In this document: piece by piece, positions 17,547 through 25,529 of the stretch
Layout: each line of letters starts with the position of its first letter
How positions within the stretch are numbered: position 1 is the first letter of the stretch
IMG/VR virus record: IMGVR_UViG_3300051212_000930
Coordinates: 1-60,933 of that record
DNA: 60,933 nucleotides
Strand: one strand, 5' to 3'
Origin: a virus
Position numbers and translations under genes: made by a program
Notes under the pieces: model-generated
Told to the model about the DNA's origin: nothing
Seen by the model: the letters and a program-made list of their open reading frames with translations, nothing else
Database searches by the model: none

Positions 17547-19328
17547 ATGAATTTACCGATAGAAAAACTAGCTCTGAATATCTTAAAAACATATAATGGG
17601 ACTAACGATTATATACAACAAATACAAAAAGATTATTTCAAAAATAAATCTTTTATACCGACAAAAAATCAATCTGATTATATCATAAAATTTCATAATA
17701 CTGTACCACATAGTGTAAAAAAAGAAGTTGCGATACACAAATCTTGTAGAGAATTTGTTAAAGACCAATTAAAATTAGATTTTTTACCTGATAAAATTTA
17801 CATAGATAAGTTATTATCCAGAAAAGAAGATATGCTTCATATCTGGGGCTGCTTTGGCGGTGATTGCGGTTATTACCAGACAATCTTTATATCAAAAGAA
17901 TGTATTAAAAAATTAAAAGAGGTTCCAAAAATAGACTTTTCTAAATATGAAAGAGAACCAAAGCCTCACCAAATAATAGCTATCAATAAGTTATTGGAAA
18001 ACGAAAAATTTATATTAGCGGATGATATGGGCCTTGGTAAAACGACATCAGCGATTATCGCAGCCATGGAAGGTGGTTTTAAAAAAATTCTAGTTGTTTG
18101 TCCAGCATCATTAAAATTAAACTGGAAAAAAGAAATCATGAACTATGATTCTGGTGAAAATATCTCAATTGTAGATAGTGTTGATTTCAGAGCAAAAAAA
18201 TGGACTATCGTGAACTACGATATTTTAAAAAATTTCCATTACTTACCGCAAAGAGGTGTTAAATTATCCGATCTACCACCGTCACCAATAGATTTTCATA
18301 AATTTGATTTGGTTATTGCTGACGAAGCGCATTATTTAAAAAACTCAACATCAAACCGAACAAAGATTTTTAACAATTTTGCTTCAAAAATACAGAACAG
18401 GTGGTTTTTAACAGGAACCCCAATAACAAATAAACCTGTTGATTTTTATAATCTATTGTATCTATGTGAATCCCCTATTGCGATAAATTGGATGTTCTAT
18501 GTTAGAAGATATTGTGCGGCAAAACAATTTAATAGAAAAGGTAGTAAACAAAAATATTGGGTAACCTCTGGTGCGTCTAATTTAGATGAACTCAGAGAAT
18601 ATTCGGCTGATTGTATACTTAGAAGAACTAAAAAAGATTCTATTGATTTACCACAAAAGACAATTAAACCAGTTTATTTACCAATAGAACTTTGTACAAA
18701 CTACAATAGTTATATTGCTGAATACGAAGCGTGGGTTGAGGAAATGTTAGCAATAGGTGAAAAACCATCGGTTACAGATCACTTGACAAAACTGATAAAA
18801 GTTAGGCAGCTTTTATCTCACGATAAAACAAAACACACAATTGAATTGGCTGAAGATTTAATTGAAAACGGGCATAAAGTAATTATATTCAGTTGTTTCA
18901 CGCAATCAATAAATTCAATACATGAACATTTTGGTAAAAGCTCTGTGATAATAGATGGATCCGTATCAAAAGAAAAAAGACAACTTGCTGTTGATAGATT
19001 CCAATCTGATGATAAAGTAAAAGTTTTTTGTGGCAATATAGTTGCTGCTGGTGTTGGTTTAACTTTAACCGAAGGTACGATCGTAATATTTAATGACCTG
19101 GATTGGACACCAACTAATCATGCACAAGCCGAAGATAGGGCACATAGGATTGGACAGGTTAATGACGTTCACATTATATACCCATTGTTTGATGAAACTT
19201 TGGATGTGATAATGTTTAACACACTAAGAAGAAAAATGAAAATCATTAACCAAGTTATGGGTGATAATATGGTTACCGATGAATTATCGGTTGGACAAGA
19301 AGTAATAAAAGATTTAATGAAACAATAA
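17547..19328 (+). CDS. SNF2-family DNA helicase/translocase
   Basis: This 593-residue superfamily 2 protein has the SNF2/SMARCAL1 layout. Motif I is 'DDMGLGKTT' (residues 159-167), motif II 'DEAH' (259-262), motif III 'WFLTGTP', and motif VI 'QAEDRAHRIGQ' near residue 530, which is diagnostic of SNF2 proteins. The first 130 residues lack helicase motifs and may bind DNA. Such phage enzymes rewind or remodel branched DNA during replication and recombination; T4 UvsW is a functional analogue, not necessarily an orthologue. It is in an apparent early operon behind the 167-residue acidic protein. Its end overlaps the convergent gp88-like gene by 15 bp. Confidence 0.9.
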   Translation: MNLPIEKLALNILKTYNGTNDYIQQIQKDYFKNKSFIPTKNQSDYIIKFHNTVPHSVKKEVAIHKSCREFVKDQLKLDFLPDKIYIDKLLSRKEDMLHIWGCFGGDCGYYQTIFISKECIKKLKEVPKIDFSKYEREPKPHQIIAINKLLENEKFILADDMGLGKTTSAIIAAMEGGFKKILVVCPASLKLNWKKEIMNYDSGENISIVDSVDFRAKKWTIVNYDILKNFHYLPQRGVKLSDLPPSPIDFHKFDLVIADEAHYLKNSTSNRTKIFNNFASKIQNRWFLTGTPITNKPVDFYNLLYLCESPIAINWMFYVRRYCAAKQFNRKGSKQKYWVTSGASNLDELREYSADCILRRTKKDSIDLPQKTIKPVYLPIELCTNYNSYIAEYEAWVEEMLAIGEKPSVTDHLTKLIKVRQLLSHDKTKHTIELAEDLIENGHKVIIFSCFTQSINSIHEHFGKSSVIIDGSVSKEKRQLAVDRFQSDDKVKVFCGNIVAAGVGLTLTEGTIVIFNDLDWTPTNHAQAEDRAHRIGQVNDVHIIYPLFDETLDVIMFNTLRRKMKIINQVMGDNMVTDELSVGQEVIKDLMKQ

Positions 19329-20480
19329 GAAAGAGTATTTAACATCAGCTCTTTGTGCCCCGATGTCACCCTCACCTTTTGGCGCAATCATCACATTATA
19401 TTGTAACGGTTCACCTTCTGGTGTTTTAACTAACTCATCATAGGTTAAAATTGTTTGCGGATCTACATTATAAGCCAAACCAAGTCTACTTTTTAATATT
19501 TCAGCACCATTTTCTTTAGCGTAAAGAGGTCTACCCTTACTATCTAATTTATAATTGCGTTTGTTATCATCCTTCACATAAAGATCGTCAAATAATTCTT
19601 TTGGCACCGTTTCAGCTTGTTTTTTATTCTCAATATTTTTTATTTTTGATCTTTCTCTTTTGTTAGCATCCGTTGAAAAGTTAACAACTATGTCTGGATC
19701 TGATAAATTAACAACATCACCCATTTTAGTGTATGCATATGATTTAACGTTGTAACCCTCAGCCTTAAGATCTTTGGTTATGTTTAAAGCAATTTGTAAA
19801 TATTTTTTAGCAAAAAAATCACCAGCATCATTCCATCTAAATTCAATTGTAACATCTGGATTCTTAACCGCAACAACTTCAAGTTCGTTTTTTAATAATT
19901 TTTCAAATCTTGCTGGGTAATTGAGTAAAAGATTTAAAATTCTGGTTTGGTTAACAAACACATCTGGGTACAATACATAACTACCTTTCCTTGCATAACA
20001 TATTGTTGCACAAGCTCCAGCCCCTGGACAAGTGTTAACAAAATAAAATTGTGTGTTTTCAATGTCATAGACTAAACCACGAAGTGCTGGTATACCTATA
20101 TTAACCGAAATAAGACCACCATCCGTTGATTTTTTCATTTTATCGTTTACACTGATAAGTTTATTTGGCATTGAAGTTATATTTTTTATAAAAGCATCAA
20201 TATCAATTTCACCAGAAGCTGTTTTTGGTATTCTTTTATTATGTATGTAAGGTTTATCTGGTGACAGTTTTTCTCTGTCTTTTGGTTTTTTTTCGTGGTT
20301 ATCCAAAACCGTGTTTAAATACTCAACCAGAGCCGCTCCAGTGATACATTTTTTACTAACATCAGCAAAATCCTCTTCCCAATCAATTTCATTTAACTCT
20401 TCTTCGGTAATCATTTCACCAGATAACATTTTCATTCTGGTAATCTCTTCAAATAATATAGCGTTTTTATATTTATCCAT
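19314..20480 (-). CDS. Gp88-like Cys-rich protein
   Basis: This 388-residue protein matches the phage 'gene product 88' type. The hallmark is 'NTCPGAGACATICYARKGSY' near residue 145, with four closely spaced Cys (C-x5-C-x3-C pattern), followed by 'RILNLLLNYPARFEKLL' and 'EFRWNDAGDFFAKKYLQIAL', and later 'SYAYTKMGDVV'. The Cys cluster suggests bound metal or an Fe-S cluster. I know no established biochemical function. The N-terminal 100 residues are charged and less conserved-looking. The start at 20480 faces the gp13-like gene across a palindromic late-type promoter; the 3' end overlaps the helicase gene tail-to-tail by 15 bp. Confidence 0.65.
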   Translation of the reverse strand: MDKYKNAILFEEITRMKMLSGEMITEEELNEIDWEEDFADVSKKCITGAALVEYLNTVLDNHEKKPKDREKLSPDKPYIHNKRIPKTASGEIDIDAFIKNITSMPNKLISVNDKMKKSTDGGLISVNIGIPALRGLVYDIENTQFYFVNTCPGAGACATICYARKGSYVLYPDVFVNQTRILNLLLNYPARFEKLLKNELEVVAVKNPDVTIEFRWNDAGDFFAKKYLQIALNITKDLKAEGYNVKSYAYTKMGDVVNLSDPDIVVNFSTDANKRERSKIKNIENKKQAETVPKELFDDLYVKDDNKRNYKLDSKGRPLYAKENGAEILKSRLGLAYNVDPQTILTYDELVKTPEGEPLQYNVMIAPKGEGDIGAQRADVKYSFLLFH

Positions 20481-20487
20481 TGTGTCC

Positions 20488-20507
20488 GATATTTATAGAT
20501 AAATATC
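20488..20507. promoter_or_regulatory. Divergent, palindromic late-type promoter
   Basis: GATATTTATAGATAAATATC is a near-perfect 20-bp palindrome centred in the 33-bp gap between the divergent starts at 20480 (-) and 20514 (+). It contains TATTTATA on the plus strand and TATTTATC on the minus strand, so one site can serve both genes. Confidence 0.55.
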
Positions 20508-20513
20508 ATTACC

Positions 20514-21605
20514 ATGAGAATAAATCTAGAAGAAAAAGAAAAGATATTTAAACAAGTCAAACACAGATTAGGTGCTCCGATCAGAAAAATACAGCTTGAA
20601 GAGGAACAAATGGACAGTTTATTAGAAATTGCCACAGAGGATTATATTGAATTTATTCAGAATTATATAATAGAACATCAATGGCCAGCCTTAATCGGAT
20701 TAAATGTATCTGAAGCTGATTTGACCAGAGCCTTTATAACCAGAGGTCAAGATTTTGTTACACAATATACCTATTCATACTCAAAGATTGTTGGTCTTGG
20801 GGCTGGTGAGGGCGGTTTTGTACTTAAAAAAGATTTTATTGAACTAGTAAAGGGGCAACAAATTTATGAAATACCAGCAAATCGTGAAATAAATGAGGTA
20901 CTGTGGTTTACCCCAGCAACAATTGACCAAGCGGTTATTGACCCATTCATTGGTGTTTGGAGTAATGCGTTTGGTGGTGAATATATTGGCTTGGGTAGTT
21001 ATTATATTTTACCCGCTTTTGATATCTTAATGAGGGCGTCCGATAGAAACTTAAAAAATAGAATTGTTAGGTCTGAACTAATTTATAAAATAACGAACGC
21101 CCCAAACGGAAAAAAATATATTCATTTAATGAACACCCCAGGTGATCGTTATGATTTTAGAAGCACTCTTTTTGATCAGGCTAAAGTTTGGTATTGGTAT
21201 TATGATATTAACCCACAAGATAAAGATGCTTGTTTCAGAGCAAATAAAGATATAATAAAATCACCGATGGATGTTCCTCTGGATAATATGTCGTTTGATG
21301 ATTTAAATGACCCATCAAAAATTTGGGTTAGACGTTATTTTACTGCTTTATGTAAAGAAACTTTAGGTAGAGTTAGAGGTACATTTGGTGGTAAAATACC
21401 TGTACCAGACGCGCAGATGGAGATTGAATATCAATCATTACTATCTGAGGGTAAAGATGAAATGGTAACTTTAAAAACAGAGTTAAGTACCATGTTGGGT
21501 AGATTAAGTCCACTTGAAATACTTAAAAGAGTTTCTGAAGAAGCTACATATGTAAACACATCATTAAAATTCAGGGCATTCCCCAAACCAATTAAAGTAA
21601 TTTAA
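20514..21605 (+). CDS. 13: Neck protein (T4 gp13-like)
   Basis: This 363-residue protein resembles T4 gp13 (about 309 residues). Its N-terminus reads 'VKHRLGAPIRKIQLEEEQMD', the helical start of this family. The C-terminal third has 'YFTALCKETLGRVRGTFGGK', then 'IPVPDAQMEIEYQSLLSEGK', which parallels the gp13 'LAKEQLGRIRGK' and 'QEG' region, and ends in a helical tail. In T4, gp13 binds the portal side of the neck and works with gp14. It is the first gene of a plus-strand structural operon behind a divergent late-type promoter. Confidence 0.8.
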   Translation: MRINLEEKEKIFKQVKHRLGAPIRKIQLEEEQMDSLLEIATEDYIEFIQNYIIEHQWPALIGLNVSEADLTRAFITRGQDFVTQYTYSYSKIVGLGAGEGGFVLKKDFIELVKGQQIYEIPANREINEVLWFTPATIDQAVIDPFIGVWSNAFGGEYIGLGSYYILPAFDILMRASDRNLKNRIVRSELIYKITNAPNGKKYIHLMNTPGDRYDFRSTLFDQAKVWYWYYDINPQDKDACFRANKDIIKSPMDVPLDNMSFDDLNDPSKIWVRRYFTALCKETLGRVRGTFGGKIPVPDAQMEIEYQSLLSEGKDEMVTLKTELSTMLGRLSPLEILKRVSEEATYVNTSLKFRAFPKPIKVI

Positions 21606-21609
21606 TATT

Positions 21610-21936
21610 ATGGCAAATATTACAAAAATAGATTTAACAAGACAGGCTAAATTAAACGAATTAACTTTACCTGAAGTTGAAAACTTAATTGAAGAGGGTG
21701 AAACTCTTTTATATAAAAAAACAGATGGTTCACTGGGTATGGTTACAAAAGAATCGGGGGTTGCTAGTGAAGTTAATCCAGGTGGCGATGTGATAAAAAA
21801 TTTACCGATACCCCCATTGCCAGTATCATTTCCAGATCCATTTGAGGGATATGCCCTTACTGTTGTTAGGGACGGGTTTAATTTTAAATTGGTATGGGCG
21901 CTTGTTGACACAAATATAGATTATAATACACCATGA
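21610..21936 (+). CDS. Small structural protein, paralogue of the next gene's N-terminus
   Basis: This 108-residue protein has no enzymatic motif. It aligns by eye over its whole length with residues 1-108 of the next protein: both have an 'LTRQAKLNEL / FTTEQLKISQL' type opening, a 'GDVIK' motif and an end reading 'GFNFKLVWALVDTN' here and 'GTNFKLVWGLVDTN' there. It looks like a tandem duplication in which this copy kept only the conserved N-terminal, probably virion-anchoring, domain. It starts 4 bp after gp13 and overlaps the next start by 4 bp, so the pair is translationally coupled. Confidence 0.75.
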   Translation: MANITKIDLTRQAKLNELTLPEVENLIEEGETLLYKKTDGSLGMVTKESGVASEVNPGGDVIKNLPIPPLPVSFPDPFEGYALTVVRDGFNFKLVWALVDTNIDYNTP

Positions 21937-23591
21937 GCACAGTTTCTAAATTATTTACAACTGAACAATTAAAAATATCACAATTAAATTTTGGTGATTT
22001 AAATGCTATTTTATCTGATGGTGAGAGTACTATTTACGTTGATGCAAACAATGTTTTAAAAATTGCAACAAAAAACGGGTTGTTAATTGAAGAAAAAAAT
22101 GCGGCGGGCGATGTAATAAAATCATTAGATGCTGACGAAATACCAAGTACTTTTCCTTTGGCAAATACTGGTTATGCGTTAATTGCGGTTCAAGACGGCA
22201 CTAATTTTAAATTAGTTTGGGGGTTAGTTGACACCAACGGTAATTATAATGTAATTAGCGGATCCACGACTTACACTGTAGTTTTTACTGACCCATCGGT
22301 ACAAATATTTGATCCATCAACCCCAGGTAATTATCCGTTTAACGGTATTATTAATATAACTGTTTCTGGTGATGGTGCACTTGCGGGTAAGCGATATAGT
22401 ATTGATGGCGGAACAACATTCACATCAATATTATACACACCAAGCTATGAATGGCAAACACTTGGTAGCTTAACTGGTGAAACATATAATTTAATTGTTG
22501 AAGATGTTAATAACGAAATTTTATATACTGATACAATAACATTAAACGCGCCAGATTATAGTTGGGATTTTATAAGTCAGGGTTTGTATACCCCGCCAGA
22601 TGTACCTCCTATTCAACATTTAATTTATAAATCTGATGATACGAATCCGAGCCTACCTGGTGTTGAAATTAATGTAAAAGTCATAACTAATGATGACGGA
22701 TCGGACTATTATCCAGGGTTATATAAATACGATTATTATCTCGATGGCATCTTAATTTTAGAGTCGCCTTATACAGAAGATACAGAATACGTGATAGGCG
22801 TTGGTGTGGGTACTGGCGAAGGTACTTGGACAGCGGTTGTTACCAGAAAAAACCCAGGTTATATTCGTTTAGGTGTTTTAAATATATTTAGTTCTCCAAC
22901 ATATTATCCAAGTGTTTTTACTTGGTCAACCGACAACGGAAATACGTTTTCTTCACCAGCGAATAGTACACCACCATTTAGTTTAAATCCAATAACAAAT
23001 CAAATTACTATATCATATTCAGCGGATTCGTTAGATGTTGGGTCAAATAAAACAATATATATGAAAGAAGGCTCTAATATATATCAATACACCCACAGTT
23101 TAACACAATCACCAATTACATCAATTGAAATTAACCCTAATGTAATTGTTACTGGTACAACTGGTCTTATTAATGATTTTAATTTTTCTAACTCATTTAT
23201 TTTTAGCGATAGCTACAATGTGCCAAATATTATACCTAGAAATAGTGCAATGTGGACAAGTCTTTTACCAGGTTCAGCTTTAAGTTTTAAAGTTTTATAT
23301 TTGGATACATCTTATTATGGTTCCCTAACAACACAATTATCATTGAGAATTGAAGATATAAGTGGAACTTTAGTAGCAACAGAAATTGCGACATTAGCAA
23401 ATGATGATCCCATTAATGGACAAGAGTTTTCTTTTTATATACCCAATTTTGACACATTAATCGCTGGTTTTAGTTTATGGGGAGAAGTTATCAGGTTTAG
23501 ATTTATATTTACTCCAGATAATACGGTTATACCAGTAGCCCCAGAAAACGATGTTTTGTCTAAATTAAAATTTGTTAAATTTTTACCATAA
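21933..23591 (+). CDS. Tail fibre / adhesin-like structural protein with Ig-like regions
   Basis: This 552-residue protein has an N-terminal ~105-residue domain shared with the previous gene, followed by Thr/Ser/Asn/Gly-rich beta-sandwich sequence. Segments such as 'FNGIINITVSGDGALAGKRY' with 'SIDGGTTFTS' resemble the SprB/Ig-like repeats common in Bacteroidetes surface adhesins. The C-terminal part (about 410-552) looks like a separate jelly-roll domain. Such proteins usually decorate the virion or bind host glycans. The shared N-terminus suggests a common docking site for both products. Its exact location on the particle cannot be told from sequence. Confidence 0.7.
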   Translation: MSTVSKLFTTEQLKISQLNFGDLNAILSDGESTIYVDANNVLKIATKNGLLIEEKNAAGDVIKSLDADEIPSTFPLANTGYALIAVQDGTNFKLVWGLVDTNGNYNVISGSTTYTVVFTDPSVQIFDPSTPGNYPFNGIINITVSGDGALAGKRYSIDGGTTFTSILYTPSYEWQTLGSLTGETYNLIVEDVNNEILYTDTITLNAPDYSWDFISQGLYTPPDVPPIQHLIYKSDDTNPSLPGVEINVKVITNDDGSDYYPGLYKYDYYLDGILILESPYTEDTEYVIGVGVGTGEGTWTAVVTRKNPGYIRLGVLNIFSSPTYYPSVFTWSTDNGNTFSSPANSTPPFSLNPITNQITISYSADSLDVGSNKTIYMKEGSNIYQYTHSLTQSPITSIEINPNVIVTGTTGLINDFNFSNSFIFSDSYNVPNIIPRNSAMWTSLLPGSALSFKVLYLDTSYYGSLTTQLSLRIEDISGTLVATEIATLANDDPINGQEFSFYIPNFDTLIAGFSLWGEVIRFRFIFTPDNTVIPVAPENDVLSKLKFVKFLP

Positions 23592-23599
23592 TATTACAT

Positions 23600-25063
23600 A
23601 TGTTTAAAACTGAGTTAGAAAAAGGTTCATACTATGATTTTGTTTTGACAAACGATTGTAGATTTTTTAAAAGAAATATTGAAAATAATATTTTATTTCA
23701 TATTGACGTTACCGAAGATTTGTGCGACACATCTGGTTATGAATTAAATCAAAACGTTTTAATAAAAAATATATCACTCACTGGTTACGATAATTTTTTT
23801 ATACCAACAGAAAATTCGTTGCCTGAGGTTATAATTGATCCAGAAATTGAATATCAATTTATATCTGGTGATACGTTTTGTTTTCATGAAGTTTCTGGTT
23901 ATACAAAAAATATTAAATATAATATAGAAACTCACAACGGTTACAACCAACTAGATGGCGGTTTTTATCAAGGGTTTTTTAAATTATTTGGCTATCCAGT
24001 TGAATTTTTTCCATCTAGAATGCGAAAAGGTTGGAGTGTTAATATGTTGTTACATTTACCAACTGGCGCAACAACGGGTGTTACAACTGGTATGACATTA
24101 AATAATATTTTTAACAACCCAGGATTTATTTTTTATATTGGTACTAGAGCTGAAAACAAATTTTCTGATTTAACAAATGTGGAGATAACAAAATTAAAGG
24201 ATGATTATTCTTTTAACTTTTTAGACACATACAATCTTTACACAGTTAATTATTACACGCTAAACGGTCTACCATATACTGGATATTTTAATTATTACAA
24301 TGGAATACCATATATTGGTAGAAAATACAACCCTTTAGAGTCAGTTGCATTAACATATAACAACAAATATAAAGATATCTTAAATAACGCACTTGGGGTT
24401 AGAATAACACCAGATGGTAGAGTTGGTTATAGAACTATTTACGAAACAGACCCATGTTATACTGGAGAAACTCAAGATGTAAGTGGTATAACAAATAATT
24501 CTTTTATTGATTACTCGTCACTTTGTGATGATTTTACAATTCGTAAAATTATAACAAAATATTTTACAATAGAGGAATCTTACACTAGATTACCAGTTAT
24601 CAATTTGTCCGATAATAAATATTTACTATTTACCATTAGCTTTGAAAGAGATTTTAGTTATGACAATAAATGTCAATTAAAATACGGTGATTACAAAAAA
24701 GGTACATTAAGTATTTTACTGAATGGTTTTACGGTTTATCGAAATCATAAATTTAAGGAAATTATTCCTCACGAGTTAGATGCGGAATCAAAATATCAAG
24801 AAGGGGTTCCATTTAATATATCGTATGGTGGGGGGACACAAGGTTTATACGAAGCTGTTTATTTAGATGGCGCGAAAGAAGTCCAAGGTATTCTTGAAAA
24901 GTTTTTTGCTGGTACATTTGATGGTGGTGTTAAATTTATCGAAATGTATTCAACGCCACTATACCCGATAGAAGTGAGAGATATTATTAAAAATAAATTA
25001 ACTGAATACGATTTATATTTACCAAAAGGTGGTAGACGTATATTTATTAAAAACGTAATGTAA
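23600..25063 (+). CDS. Virion structural protein with a short TTG repeat
   Basis: This 487-residue beta-rich protein contains 'TGATTGVTTGMTLNN' (bases about 24059-24097), a short form of the TTG[I/M/V] repeat that is much longer in the protein at 52375-53928. Both repeats lie near 'FDR/PGFIF' type beta-sandwich segments, so the two proteins are probably related. The C-terminal half ('LSILLNGFTVYRN', 'GVPFNISYGGGTQGLYEAV') resembles concanavalin/laminin-G-like lectin folds in phage fibres. It follows the adhesin-like gene and overlaps the next start by 1 bp. A tail fibre or baseplate appendage role is inferred. Confidence 0.65.
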   Translation: MFKTELEKGSYYDFVLTNDCRFFKRNIENNILFHIDVTEDLCDTSGYELNQNVLIKNISLTGYDNFFIPTENSLPEVIIDPEIEYQFISGDTFCFHEVSGYTKNIKYNIETHNGYNQLDGGFYQGFFKLFGYPVEFFPSRMRKGWSVNMLLHLPTGATTGVTTGMTLNNIFNNPGFIFYIGTRAENKFSDLTNVEITKLKDDYSFNFLDTYNLYTVNYYTLNGLPYTGYFNYYNGIPYIGRKYNPLESVALTYNNKYKDILNNALGVRITPDGRVGYRTIYETDPCYTGETQDVSGITNNSFIDYSSLCDDFTIRKIITKYFTIEESYTRLPVINLSDNKYLLFTISFERDFSYDNKCQLKYGDYKKGTLSILLNGFTVYRNHKFKEIIPHELDAESKYQEGVPFNISYGGGTQGLYEAVYLDGAKEVQGILEKFFAGTFDGGVKFIEMYSTPLYPIEVRDIIKNKLTEYDLYLPKGGRRIFIKNVM

Positions 25064-25467
25064 TGGTATTTTCAATAAGACAATATTCAACCTTACCAAC
25101 ACTAAAAATGAGGTTATATCGTGATGGTAGAAACGATTATAATCGTTTTGAAGAGTTACTGGAAAACTCAGTTATAACTTTTGCGATGAAAGATGAAAAA
25201 ACTGGTATTTATAAAATCGCAAATAAAGAGGCTAATATAATTTTAAAAGATCCTTGCACGGAAAATAGTCGAAAAGAATATTATATTGCATATGATTTTA
25301 CAAGTGAAGACACCGAAAAACCAGGAATTTATTTAGGTGAATTTAAAATTAATTTTTTGGATACAAATTTACAACCAAATGGCGAATTAATCGTACCAAT
25401 AGGGGAGCAATTATACATCCATATACTCGATTCTTTCGTTAAAAACGATATCACATACATTAATTAA
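25063..25467 (+). CDS. Baseplate/fibre-associated beta-sandwich protein (BppU N-terminal-like)
   Basis: This 134-residue protein has the pattern of the N-terminal Ig-like domain found in upper baseplate proteins and related modules: 'VITFAMKDEKTG' early, then 'EYYIAYDFTSEDTEKPGIYL', 'GEFKINF' and 'GELIVPIGEQLYIHI' at the end. Such domains attach receptor-binding parts to the baseplate. Its start overlaps the stop of the preceding structural gene by 1 bp and it is the last gene of the gp13 operon. The family match is by eye and moderate. Confidence 0.6.
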   Translation: MVFSIRQYSTLPTLKMRLYRDGRNDYNRFEELLENSVITFAMKDEKTGIYKIANKEANIILKDPCTENSRKEYYIAYDFTSEDTEKPGIYLGEFKINFLDTNLQPNGELIVPIGEQLYIHILDSFVKNDITYIN

Positions 25468-25478
25468 AAGACCAAGAT

Positions 25479-25509
25479 TTGCTTTTTACCAAGTAGTTTA
25501 CTATCTTTG
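25479..25509 (+). promoter_or_regulatory. Bacteroidetes-type promoter of the DNA polymerase gene
   Basis: TTG (25479-25481), exactly 20 nt, TATCTTTG (25502-25509), a full match to the -33/-7 consensus, 20 nt before the polymerase ATG. Confidence 0.75.
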
Positions 25510-25529
25510 TGGCAAATTATAGGTAAAGT

